From contig JADKID010000007.1 of NCBI GenBank assembly GCA_016721425.1, positions 124,001 to 188,000 on the forward strand: a stretch of 64,000 bases of DNA. The letters run 5' to 3'. The translations under genes were made by a program, and so were the position numbers. The notes below the pieces were generated by a model, which saw only the letters and a program-made list of their open reading frames with translations, was not told the DNA's origin and made no database searches. The DNA comes from Bryobacterales bacterium. Lineage in GTDB: Bacteria > Acidobacteriota > Terriglobia > Bryobacterales > Bryobacteraceae. The number at the start of each line of letters is the position of its first letter. Positions within the stretch are counted from its first letter, which is position 1. This document shows, in pieces, positions 31,584-41,636 of the stretch.

Positions 31584-33479
31584 CTACTTGCGGCCTGGCG
31601 TGAGGAAGCGATCGACGTCGCGCCATTGGCGGCGCATGAGGTCCACTTTCTGCTGGACTTCGGGGATGATATCCGGCCCCATGAGGAACGTATCGGCGTG
31701 TTTCTGATCGGCGGCGCGGGAGAGGCTCTTGAGGCCGCCGTTCTTGAGGAGTGCGAGGAATTCGTTGGCGTTGTCGAACTCGTTGCGCTGAATCTGATGC
31801 CAGGCGAGGTTATCGGGATCGCCGGCGTTCGAGAGCATGGAGTGGATGCGCTCGGGGCCGGAGAGTTCCTTGGGGTGGCGATTGCGGATCTCCTGGGCGA
31901 AGTAGAAATTGTTGATGGAGCGCACGGTGCTGGCCCACATGCGGACGGAGATGGCGAGGTCGCGGAGCCAGGGTTGCTCCGGCGCGCCTTGCATGGCTTC
32001 GAGGGTCTCAGCGGCGCCGATGGCCTCGCGCAGAGCGGCGCGGAGGATGGGGTAATCCCAAACGGGTGGCCCCATGAGGCGCGTCTCGTAGGCGTCCTGA
32101 TAGTCGTTGCGGGCGACGGATTCGTGGACGGCGAAAACGTGGGGCAGGAAGTATGTCTCCTCTTGCGGCTGCAGCACGTCCGGGCGAATGAGCATGGGGC
32201 GCGTGAGGAAGCGGGAAGAAGTGGGCAGATAGCCTTCGAAGAAATAGAAGTCGAAGCCGGGGACGGCCTCGTGCTTGGTGCGGAAGGCGTTGCCGATGGC
32301 GGCGAGCGCGTCGCCGAGGGCCTGCTGATTCTTCGCACCGCCCCAGCGGGCGGCGAGGGTTTCGAGGAACTGGCGGCGGGCGACGACTCCGGTGAAGGGC
32401 TGCTTGTAGAATGCCTCGACGATATCGATGAGTTTGCGGATGGTATCGGCGCGCTCGTTGCCGCGGTAGTACCAGGGTTGGCCGACGGTGAGGACGACGG
32501 TGCGGATGCTGGTGTTGTGAGTTTGCTCCAAGCGGGAGACGAGCTGCTCGATGTCGAGGAGGCCGAGCACGGGGTAGGCGTCGTGGATCATGGTGCCCGT
32601 CCAGACGATGTTGGGGTCGCCCTCGGGCGGAGTGCGGCGGGTGTAGGGGCGGCTGAGGAAGGAGTTCGGAGGGAGTAGCGGGGTGAACTCGCGCTCTTCG
32701 AGCTCGTCGAAAGTGCCGGCCAGGCGGATGGTGATGCCGCCGCCGGCTGTGGCTGCACCGCGCTGCATGGCTTCCATCAGGGCCTTGAGGCGGACACCGG
32801 TGGTGCGGTTGCGGCAGAACTCGGGACCGTTGGGGCCGCTGTACTGGCCTGATGCCCAGCAGAGGCCGGCGCCAGAGTCGTTGTTCTGGGCGAAGATCGT
32901 TTTGATTTCGGGCACGCTGCGGATGAGCTCGTGGATCATCCACTCGATCATGGCGAGCATTTCGGGGCGGTCCACGCAGGGAGAGAAGGCGACGGCGCGG
33001 GTGCGGCGGGGATGATCGACGCGGGGTCCGCGGAGCTCGGGATTCTCGCGGAAGAACGACTCGGGCAGGTAGTTGGTTTCGTTGCTGGTGAAGGCGGCGG
33101 AGAGGCCGTATTCGCGCAGGATGGCGGCCTTGGCGAGGAGGAGCTTGCGGTTGCTCGCGACCCATTCGGCGGGCAGGTGTGGCGCGATTTTGGGATGGGG
33201 AAAGAACTTGAAGGCGGCCGAGTTGTAGGTGCCGAACTCGTGCCAGGGGCTGCCGCCGGGCGGGACGTCGTGCCAGCTTTTGTCGGCGAGCAGGCCGATG
33301 TCGACCTGCACCTCGCCGAAGGGTTTCAACCGCGCGGCGATGACGGCGAGTTCGCGGAACTCGGCGACATCGCGGATCGCGTTGCGAATGATGAAGACCT
33401 TTCTGGCGGGCGCGGGGGCGGCGGGGGCGGCGCCCGCCACGCACAGCGACATCAGCACTCCCGCGATCACTCGACGCAT
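31584..33479 (-). CDS. Large secreted protein of unknown function
   Basis: 631 aa, signal peptide MRRVIAGVLMSLCVAGAAPAAPA. The body is alpha/beta with many aromatic residues (SPWHEFGTYNSAAFKFFPHPK; EIKTIFAQNNDSGAGLCWASGQYSG; TVVLTVGQPWYYRGNE). The N-terminal 350 residues suggest a TIM-barrel glycoside hydrolase-like fold, and the C-terminal 150 residues are helical. I cannot name a family. It is the last gene of the apparent operon with the siroheme reductase, 14 nt after the 170-aa gene. Export and sugar-enzyme-like aromatic content suggest a polysaccharide role, which is weak inference. Confidence 0.65.
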   Translation of the reverse strand: MRRVIAGVLMSLCVAGAAPAAPAPARKVFIIRNAIRDVAEFRELAVIAARLKPFGEVQVDIGLLADKSWHDVPPGGSPWHEFGTYNSAAFKFFPHPKIAPHLPAEWVASNRKLLLAKAAILREYGLSAAFTSNETNYLPESFFRENPELRGPRVDHPRRTRAVAFSPCVDRPEMLAMIEWMIHELIRSVPEIKTIFAQNNDSGAGLCWASGQYSGPNGPEFCRNRTTGVRLKALMEAMQRGAATAGGGITIRLAGTFDELEEREFTPLLPPNSFLSRPYTRRTPPEGDPNIVWTGTMIHDAYPVLGLLDIEQLVSRLEQTHNTSIRTVVLTVGQPWYYRGNERADTIRKLIDIVEAFYKQPFTGVVARRQFLETLAARWGGAKNQQALGDALAAIGNAFRTKHEAVPGFDFYFFEGYLPTSSRFLTRPMLIRPDVLQPQEETYFLPHVFAVHESVARNDYQDAYETRLMGPPVWDYPILRAALREAIGAAETLEAMQGAPEQPWLRDLAISVRMWASTVRSINNFYFAQEIRNRHPKELSGPERIHSMLSNAGDPDNLAWHQIQRNEFDNANEFLALLKNGGLKSLSRAADQKHADTFLMGPDIIPEVQQKVDLMRRQWRDVDRFLTPGRK

Positions 33480-33493
33480 GCGGCCCTCCCGGA

Positions 33494-34006
33494 TCAGGCC
33501 CGCGTGGCCAGCACCTCAAAGAGCTCCCGCGGGTTCTCGTTCCGGACCAGTGTATATCCATCGAGAACGGCGCGCAGGGCGGGCTCGACGGCGGCCCAGG
33601 TTTCGTCGTTGTTGGGGTGGAGGAGACGATCGTTCAGCGTGACGGCGACCTGGTCCTGGCGGAAGCGGAGCTTGCCGGCGAACTCGGGCTCGTGCTCCAG
33701 AAGGGCGGCCGCGGCCTGGGCGGTTTTGAGGGCGTCGCGCAGGTTTTCGGCAGCGTCGCCATCTGCCTTGGCTTTGCGCTGGTAGAGCAGGCCGAGGCGG
33801 CCTTTGGCGGCGTCGAGGCTGTAATAAGCTTCGTGGCCGATGAGGACCACGCCCGGACCGTTGATGACGTGGGAGTAATCGGCGACGTCGATGAGCAGGC
33901 CGGGCACGGCGCTGGTCTGGATCCAGCGGTGGAAGACCGGGATGGCATCGGCGAGTCTGACGGCCGCGGGGCTCTCGGCGAAGAGTTTGATGTGAATGTG
34001 CTGCAT
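33494..34006 (-). CDS. Conserved partner protein of the siroheme reductase
   Basis: 170 aa from the ATG at 34006, 1 nt after the reductase stop. No signal or membrane segment. The N-terminus is beta/alpha (MQHIHIKLFAESPAAVRLADAIPVFHRWIQ), then LLIDVADYSHVINGPGVVLIGHEAYYSLDA. The 3' part is helical and rich in Ala and Leu. The tight spacing makes co-translation with the reductase very likely, so it may be an accessory or assembly factor. I do not know a named family. Longer in-frame upstream sequence is antisense to nothing real and is part of the reductase gene. Confidence 0.7.
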   Translation of the reverse strand: MQHIHIKLFAESPAAVRLADAIPVFHRWIQTSAVPGLLIDVADYSHVINGPGVVLIGHEAYYSLDAAKGRLGLLYQRKAKADGDAAENLRDALKTAQAAAALLEHEPEFAGKLRFRQDQVAVTLNDRLLHPNNDETWAAVEPALRAVLDGYTLVRNENPRELFEVLATRA

Positions 34007-34007
34007 G

Positions 34008-36248
<2,241 letters not shown>

Positions 36249-36286
36249 CGGGTTGTTCGCTCCTGTCCTATGTTAACATCCTATAG
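36249..36286. promoter_or_regulatory. 38-bp divergent control region of sulfur genes
   Basis: It separates the reductase TTG from the sulfate-binding protein TTG. It contains the perfect 10-bp palindrome ATGTTAACAT (36270-36279) and a partial direct repeat CCTATGTTAACAT / CCTATAGTTGAT. TATAGT (36282-36287) and TAACAT on the other strand could be -10 boxes. Two promoters and an operator must share this space, so a common regulator is likely. Confidence 0.55.
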
Positions 36287-37312
36287 TTGATAGACAAACA
36301 CCAATACGTAACAAGGCGGGCGGTGCTGTCGTTGGTGGCGGCGGGCATGGCTGGGTGCGGGAGCGGCCGGGCGGATGTGGGCACGACGCTCCGTAATGTA
36401 TCGTATGATCCCACACGGGAGTTCTATCAGGCGTTCAACCGGGTGTTTTCAGAGTATTGGGTGGGGCGGGGTAAGGGTGCGGTGGAAGTGGAGCAATCGC
36501 ACGGGGGATCGGGCAAGCAGGCGCGAAGCGTGATTGACGGGCTGGAGACGGACGTGGTGACGCTGGCGCTGGCGTATGACATTGACGCGATTGCGGAGAG
36601 GGCGAAGTTGTTGCCGAAGGATTGGCAGAGGCGGCTGCCGCACAACAGTTGCCCGTACACGTCGACGATCGTTTTTCTGGTGCGGCAGGGGAATCCGAAG
36701 GGGATCCGCGGATGGAATGACCTGACGCGGGGCGGGGTGCAGGTGATCACGGCCAATCCGAAGACGGGGGGCGGGGCGCGGTGGAACTACCTGGCGGCGT
36801 GGGGTTATGCGCTGGGGGAGAGTGGCGGGCGGGAGGCGGCGGCGGAGGAGTTTGTGCGGGCGCTCTATTTGAACGTGCCGGTTTTGGACAGCGGGGCGCG
36901 CGGGGCAACGACGACGTTTGTGCAGCGCGGGCTGGGCGATGTGCTGCTGTGTTGGGAGAACGAGGCGTATCTGGCGCGGCGTGAGTTTGCGACGGAGCAG
37001 TTGGAGATGGTGTCGCCGGCGGTGTCGATCCAGGCCGAGCCTCCGGTTGCTTTGGTGGATGTGCGGGCGGAGCAGCGCGGCAACCGGGCGGCGGCGCAGG
37101 CGTATCTGGAGTATCTGTATACGACGGGAGGGCAGACGCTGGCGCGGCAGCACTTCTTCCGGCCGTCGGTGGAGCCGGGGGAATCGTTTGCGGCGATGAA
37201 GCTATTCACGGTGGAAGAGCTGGAAGGCGGCTGGGCCGCGGCGCACCAGAAGCACTTCCGCGACAACGCGATATTCGACAGGATCTACAGGCCGGGGCGT
37301 TCAGGTGGCTAG
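36287..37312 (+). CDS. sbp: Sulfate ABC transporter substrate-binding lipoprotein
   Basis: 341 aa. The signal ends in a lipobox (SLVAAGMAGCGSG), so the protein is a lipid-anchored periplasmic binding protein. Family blocks include NVSYDPTREFYQAFNRVFSEYW, QSHGGSGKQARSVIDGLETDVVTLALAYDIDA, TANPKTGGGARWNYLAAWGYAL and the C-terminal FDRIYRPG. It captures sulfate or thiosulfate for the permease. The start is probably TTG at 36287, with no clear Shine-Dalgarno. It overlaps cysT by 8 nt. It heads the transporter operon. Confidence 0.93.
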   Translation: MIDKHQYVTRRAVLSLVAAGMAGCGSGRADVGTTLRNVSYDPTREFYQAFNRVFSEYWVGRGKGAVEVEQSHGGSGKQARSVIDGLETDVVTLALAYDIDAIAERAKLLPKDWQRRLPHNSCPYTSTIVFLVRQGNPKGIRGWNDLTRGGVQVITANPKTGGGARWNYLAAWGYALGESGGREAAAEEFVRALYLNVPVLDSGARGATTTFVQRGLGDVLLCWENEAYLARREFATEQLEMVSPAVSIQAEPPVALVDVRAEQRGNRAAAQAYLEYLYTTGGQTLARQHFFRPSVEPGESFAAMKLFTVEELEGGWAAAHQKHFRDNAIFDRIYRPGRSGG

Positions 37313-38132
37313 AGGCAACAAGAACGCGACGATTATCCCTGGATTTGGCCTGACACTCGGCGTGACGGTGGCGTGGCTGAGCGCGCTGGTGCTGGTGCCG
37401 CTGGTGCTGCTGTTTGTGCGGACGACGGCGCTATCGTGGCCGAAGTTTGTGGAGATTGTCACCGATGAGCGGGCGGTAGCCTCGTACAAGCTGACGCTGG
37501 GTTGCGCGCTGGCGGCGGCGAGTTTGAATGCGGTGATGGGCTCGATCATTGCGTGGACGCTGGTGCGGGTGGAGTTTCCGGGGCGGCGGTTGCTGGATGC
37601 CGTTGTGGATCTGCCGTTCGCGCTGCCGACGGCGGTTTCGGGCATTGCGTTAACGGCGGTGTATTCGCGCAACGGGTGGATCGGGCAGGCGCTGGGGTTT
37701 CCGGTGGCGTTCACGCCGCTGGGGATCATGGTGGCGCTGACGTTTATCGGACTGCCGTTTGTGGTGCGGACGTTGCAGCCGGCGATTGAGGATCTGGATC
37801 CGGGTGTGGAAGAGGCTGCGGGGATTCTGGGGGCGAGCCGGATGCAGACGTTTTTCCGCGTGATTGCGCCGGCGCTGCTGCCCTCGCTGATCACCGGCTT
37901 TGCGCTGGCGTTTTCGCGGGCGCTGGGCGAGTATGGCTCGGTGATTTTCATATCCGGGAATATGCCGTTGCGGACGGAGATCACGCCGCTGCTGATTGTG
38001 ACGAAGCTGGAGCAGTTTGATTATGCGGGCGCGACGGCGCTGGGCGCGGTGCAACTGACGGCGTCATTTCTGATGTTATTCAGCATCAACCTGGTGCAGT
38101 GGTGGACGGCGCGAAAGACGGGTGTGCGATGA
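37305..38132 (+). CDS. cysT: Sulfate ABC transporter permease CysT
   Basis: 275 aa, GTG start overlapping the end of the binding-protein gene. About six membrane helices and the CysT signatures DLPFALPTAVSGIALTAVYS and the EAA loop EEAAGILGASRMQTFFRVIAPALLPSLI. With CysW it forms the inner-membrane channel for sulfate. The stop overlaps the cysW ATG (ATGA). Length is normal for the family. Confidence 0.94.
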   Translation: MARGNKNATIIPGFGLTLGVTVAWLSALVLVPLVLLFVRTTALSWPKFVEIVTDERAVASYKLTLGCALAAASLNAVMGSIIAWTLVRVEFPGRRLLDAVVDLPFALPTAVSGIALTAVYSRNGWIGQALGFPVAFTPLGIMVALTFIGLPFVVRTLQPAIEDLDPGVEEAAGILGASRMQTFFRVIAPALLPSLITGFALAFSRALGEYGSVIFISGNMPLRTEITPLLIVTKLEQFDYAGATALGAVQLTASFLMLFSINLVQWWTARKTGVR

Positions 38133-38941
38133 AGTGGAGAGTGCTGCTTGTCGGGCTGACCGTGCTATTCCTCTCGCTGTTTCTGCTGGTGCCGCTGGCG
38201 GCGATTCTGGTGGAGGCGCTGAGGAAGGGTGCGGGCGCGTATGTGCGGGCGCTGCTGGACCCGGACGCGATGGTTGCGATCCGGCTGACGCTGCTATGCG
38301 CGTCGATTGCGGTGGTGGCGAGCGTGATTTTCGGGATCTGCGCGGCGTGGGCGGTGACGCGGTTTCGCTTTCCGGGCAAGAGCCTGTTGCTGACGTTCAT
38401 CGATCTGCCGTTTGCGGTGTCGCCGGTGGTGGCGGGTTTGCTGATGGTGTTGGTGTTTGGCGGGCAGGGCTGGCTGGGGCCGTTGCACCTGGGGGTGCTG
38501 TTTGCGACGCCGGGCATTATTCTGGCGACGATCTTTGTCTCGTTCCCATTTGTGGCACGAGAGCTGATCCCGTTGATGCAGGAGCAGGGGACGGAAGAGG
38601 AAGAGGCGGCTCTGTTGTTGGGGGCGAGCGGCTGGCAGACGTTTGTGCGGATTACGCTGCCGAAGATCAAATGGGGCCTGTTGTATGGCGTGATCCTCGC
38701 CAACGCGCGGGCGATGGGCGAGTTTGGCGCGGTGAGCGTGGTATCCGGCCACATCCGCGGAAGGACGAATACGATTCCCTTGCACGTTGAGATTCTCTAT
38801 AACGAGTACAACTTTGTGGCTGCGTTCGCGGTGGCGAGCCTGCTGGCATTGCTGGCGCTGGCGACGCTGGGGGCGAAGGCGCTGCTGGAGTGGAAGCTGC
38901 GGCGGGATGCCGAGGCGGCGCAGCGGGAGGCCGGTGCATGA
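38129..38941 (+). CDS. cysW: Sulfate ABC transporter permease CysW
   Basis: 270 aa from the ATG at 38129, which overlaps the cysT stop. Hydrophobic helices with DLPFAVSPVVAGLLMVLVFG, GIILATIFVSFPFVARELIP and the EAA loop EEEAALLLGASGWQTFVRITLPKIKWGLLYGV. GRTNTIPLHVEILYNEYNFVAAF near the C-terminus is characteristic of CysW. It pairs with CysT, and its stop overlaps cysA (ATGA). Confidence 0.94.
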   Translation: MKWRVLLVGLTVLFLSLFLLVPLAAILVEALRKGAGAYVRALLDPDAMVAIRLTLLCASIAVVASVIFGICAAWAVTRFRFPGKSLLLTFIDLPFAVSPVVAGLLMVLVFGGQGWLGPLHLGVLFATPGIILATIFVSFPFVARELIPLMQEQGTEEEEAALLLGASGWQTFVRITLPKIKWGLLYGVILANARAMGEFGAVSVVSGHIRGRTNTIPLHVEILYNEYNFVAAFAVASLLALLALATLGAKALLEWKLRRDAEAAQREAGA

Positions 38942-39930
38942 GTATCGAAGTGCGGGGCGTATCGAAGAGCTTTGGCAAGTTCGCGGCGCTGCGGGACGTG
39001 AATTTGAAAGTGGCTCCGGGGGAGTTGGTGGCACTGCTGGGGCCGTCGGGCTCGGGTAAGACGACGCTGCTGCGGATCATTGCCGGGCTGGAGTTTGCCG
39101 ATGACGCGGGCGGCGGGCCGGTGGCTCCGGCGGGCGCGCCGCGAGTGGGGTTTGTTTTCCAGCACTACGCGCTGTTCCGGCACATGACGGTGTTTGAGAA
39201 CATCGCGTTCGGACTGCGGGTGCGGCCCAAGGCGACGCGGCCGAGTGACGCGAAGATCCGGGAGCGTGTGTTGGAACTGCTCCGGTTGATTCAACTGGAC
39301 AGCCTGGCGGGGCGGTATCCGTCGCAGCTTTCGGGCGGGCAGCGGCAGAGGGTGGCGCTGGCGCGGGCTTTGGCGATTGAGCCGGAGGTGCTGCTGCTGG
39401 ACGAGCCGTTTGGCGCACTGGATGCGAAGGTGCGGCAGGGGTTGCGGCGGTGGCTGCGGAAGCTGCACGACGAGATCCACATGACGACGATCCTGGTGAC
39501 GCACGATCAGGACGAGGCGTTGGAGGTGGCGGATCGGATTGTGGTGATGAACCAGGGCAGGATCGAGCAGGTGGGGACGCCGGAGGAGGTGTTTCACCGG
39601 CCGGCGAACGAGTTTGTGATGGACTTTCTGGGCAGCGTGAATCTGTTTCACGCGCGGGCGGAGGGCGGGCAGGAGCGGCGCGTGTTTGTGCGGCCGCACG
39701 ATATGGAGATTGGGCACCAGGCGCAATCGGATTCGTCGGTGCGGGCGGTGGTGAAACGGATCCATGCTGCTGGCCCGATGGTGAAGGTGGAGTTGGAATC
39801 GGAGATTGGGGAGACGCTGCAGGTGGAGATGCCGCACGAGCGGTATGGGGTGCTGGGGCTGAAGGTGGGCGCGGATGTGTATGTGAGCCCGAGGGAATCG
39901 AAGGTGTTCTTCGAGGATTACTCGATCTAG
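38938..39930 (+). CDS. cysA: Sulfate ABC transporter ATPase CysA
   Basis: 330 aa from the ATG at 38938. Walker A LLGPSGSGKTTLLR (about 35-48), Q-loop with FVFQHYALFRHMTVFENIAFGL, signature LSGGQRQRVALARALAIEP, Walker B EVLLLDEPFGALD and the H-switch TILVTHDQDEALE. The C-terminal 100 residues hold a TOBE-like regulatory domain (VFVRPHDMEI). It drives the CysTW permease with ATP at the inner face of the membrane. It is the last gene of the transporter operon. Confidence 0.95.
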   Translation: MSIEVRGVSKSFGKFAALRDVNLKVAPGELVALLGPSGSGKTTLLRIIAGLEFADDAGGGPVAPAGAPRVGFVFQHYALFRHMTVFENIAFGLRVRPKATRPSDAKIRERVLELLRLIQLDSLAGRYPSQLSGGQRQRVALARALAIEPEVLLLDEPFGALDAKVRQGLRRWLRKLHDEIHMTTILVTHDQDEALEVADRIVVMNQGRIEQVGTPEEVFHRPANEFVMDFLGSVNLFHARAEGGQERRVFVRPHDMEIGHQAQSDSSVRAVVKRIHAAGPMVKVELESEIGETLQVEMPHERYGVLGLKVGADVYVSPRESKVFFEDYSI

Positions 39931-39936
39931 GGCTTC

Positions 39937-39942
39937 TATACT
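39937..39942 (+). promoter_or_regulatory. TATACT -10 box, VWFA gene 1
   Basis: TATACT ends exactly 6 nt before the ATG at 39949. There is no Shine-Dalgarno. The same box and the same spacing precede the paralogous next gene. Confidence 0.5.
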
Positions 39943-39948
39943 GAAGCT

Positions 39949-41607
39949 ATGCACCGCTATGGCTTGATCTTTTTCTGCCTGCTGTTGGGCGCGCAGAATG
40001 AGCCGCCCACGTTTCGCGCCACGACACAGTTGGTGGAGTTCACGGTGGTGGCGTTGGACAAGAAGGGCAATCCGGCGCTGGACCTGAAGAAGGAAGATTT
40101 CGCGCTATTCGACAACGGCAAGCGGCGGGAAATTGCGTTTTTCCGCTACGAGGGCGGGCCGGAGAGCGGGAAGGCGGTGGCGAGGCCGCCGATGCCGGCG
40201 CACGTATTCACCAATCGCGTGGAGATGACCGGCGGGCCGGCGCGCAACATCACGGCGCTGGTGATTGATTCCTCCAACACCGAGACGGTGGATCAGATGA
40301 TGGTGAACGCGCAGGCCATGCAGTTTTTGCGAGCACTGGCGCCGCAGACGCGGGTGGCGGTATTTCAACTGGGCCGGCAGTTTCGCGTGATCCACGATTT
40401 CACTGACGATATGGAGTCTCTGCGGGAGCGGCTGGCGGAGCTAAAGGTGGAGTTTCAGACGCAGAAGCTGAGTGACGTGGAGCGCTCGGCGCGGGAGGCC
40501 GAGGAGTTTCTGGGGCAGATGGAGAAGAAGTACTATTCGCCGATGACAGAGGCCGATATTGCACGGCAGCGGATGGCGGTGGCGAGCGAGGTGAATTTCA
40601 ATACGGTGGTAGGCGGGAACCGCGTGGAGGCCACGATGCGGCTGCTGGAGTTGCTGGGCGGGCACATTGCGGGCATCCCGGGGCGGAAGAGCGTGGTTTG
40701 GATCAGCGGCGGTATCCAGATGTTTTCGTCGACAGTGGCGCCGACGGGACGGATGGTGGTACCGGCAGTAGGGGAGAGCTTTGAGAAGGCGATCCGGCGG
40801 ACGTCGGAGAGGCTGGCGCAGTCGGGCGTGGCGCTGTATGCTGTGGATGCGAGCGGGCTGAAATCATCGGCGGAGTCGCTTTCGGAGAAGCAGTATATGC
40901 CCCCGATTGGCGGCGGGCGATTTGGCGCGCTGGAGACGGCGGATGCCTACAGCCGGGATACGCGGGCGGCGTTTGGGCTGATGACGGGCATCACGGGTGG
41001 GCGGTATTTCATAAATACGAACGACTTTTCGGATGCGATCCGGAAAGCGACGTCGGATCTGCACGGGACGTATTCGATCGGGTTTTACGCGGATGCGGAT
41101 TCGGACGGGAAGTGGCGGACTCTGAAGGCCGCGGTGCGGCGGCCGGGTGTGGAGTTGTTGCACCGGCAGGGTTATCAGATTGCGCCGGCGGCGGCGCCGA
41201 CGGGGAACTGGAGCGCGGAGCAATTGCAACTGGCGCTGCGCAATCCGCTGGGCGAATCGTCGATCCATCTGAACGCCTATTGCGCGCGGGCGGCGGGCGG
41301 CGGGGCGGGCGAGGTGCGGCTGACACTGCAGGTGAATACGGAGGACATTCTGCTGCGGGAGGAGGGCGACCGGCGGCGAGCGGAACTGGATGTGGTGGTG
41401 GGCGAGAAGACCACCGATGGCAGAGTGCGTTTCCAGAGGGAGACGATCCGGCTGAACTTCACGGCGCAGCAGGCGGAGGTGGCGCGGGAGAAGGGTATTC
41501 CGTACCGGAAGCTATGGAAGCCGGGGGTGGATACGGCGGTGGTGCGGGTGCTGGTGCGGGATCAGGCAACGGGGCGGCTGGGGACGCTGGACGTGCGGTA
41601 CGACTGA
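39949..41607 (+). CDS. VWFA-related acidobacterial protein, copy 1
   Basis: 552 aa, signal MHRYGLIFFCLLLGAQ. N-terminal block PPTFRATTQLVEFTVVALDKKGNPALDLKKEDFALFDNGK is the usual start of the acidobacterial VWFA-related family (TIGR03436-like). The von Willebrand A-like domain contains ITALVIDSSNTETVDQMM (a DSSNT in place of DxSxS) and PGRKSVVWISGGIQM. A C-terminal beta domain ends in LDVRYD. Members are secreted and numerous in acidobacteria; their role is unknown, possibly adhesion or metal-dependent binding. It is paralogous to the next gene across its whole length. Confidence 0.88.
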   Translation: MHRYGLIFFCLLLGAQNEPPTFRATTQLVEFTVVALDKKGNPALDLKKEDFALFDNGKRREIAFFRYEGGPESGKAVARPPMPAHVFTNRVEMTGGPARNITALVIDSSNTETVDQMMVNAQAMQFLRALAPQTRVAVFQLGRQFRVIHDFTDDMESLRERLAELKVEFQTQKLSDVERSAREAEEFLGQMEKKYYSPMTEADIARQRMAVASEVNFNTVVGGNRVEATMRLLELLGGHIAGIPGRKSVVWISGGIQMFSSTVAPTGRMVVPAVGESFEKAIRRTSERLAQSGVALYAVDASGLKSSAESLSEKQYMPPIGGGRFGALETADAYSRDTRAAFGLMTGITGGRYFINTNDFSDAIRKATSDLHGTYSIGFYADADSDGKWRTLKAAVRRPGVELLHRQGYQIAPAAAPTGNWSAEQLQLALRNPLGESSIHLNAYCARAAGGGAGEVRLTLQVNTEDILLREEGDRRRAELDVVVGEKTTDGRVRFQRETIRLNFTAQQAEVAREKGIPYRKLWKPGVDTAVVRVLVRDQATGRLGTLDVRYD

Positions 41608-41624
41608 CGTCAATTTAATCCATG

Positions 41625-41630
41625 TATACT
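41625..41630 (+). promoter_or_regulatory. TATACT -10 box, VWFA gene 2
   Basis: TATACT ends 6 nt before the ATG at 41637, as in the preceding paralogue. It argues for ATG 41637 rather than the in-frame ATG at 41622, which lies upstream of the box. Confidence 0.5.
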
Positions 41631-41636
41631 GCGGGC

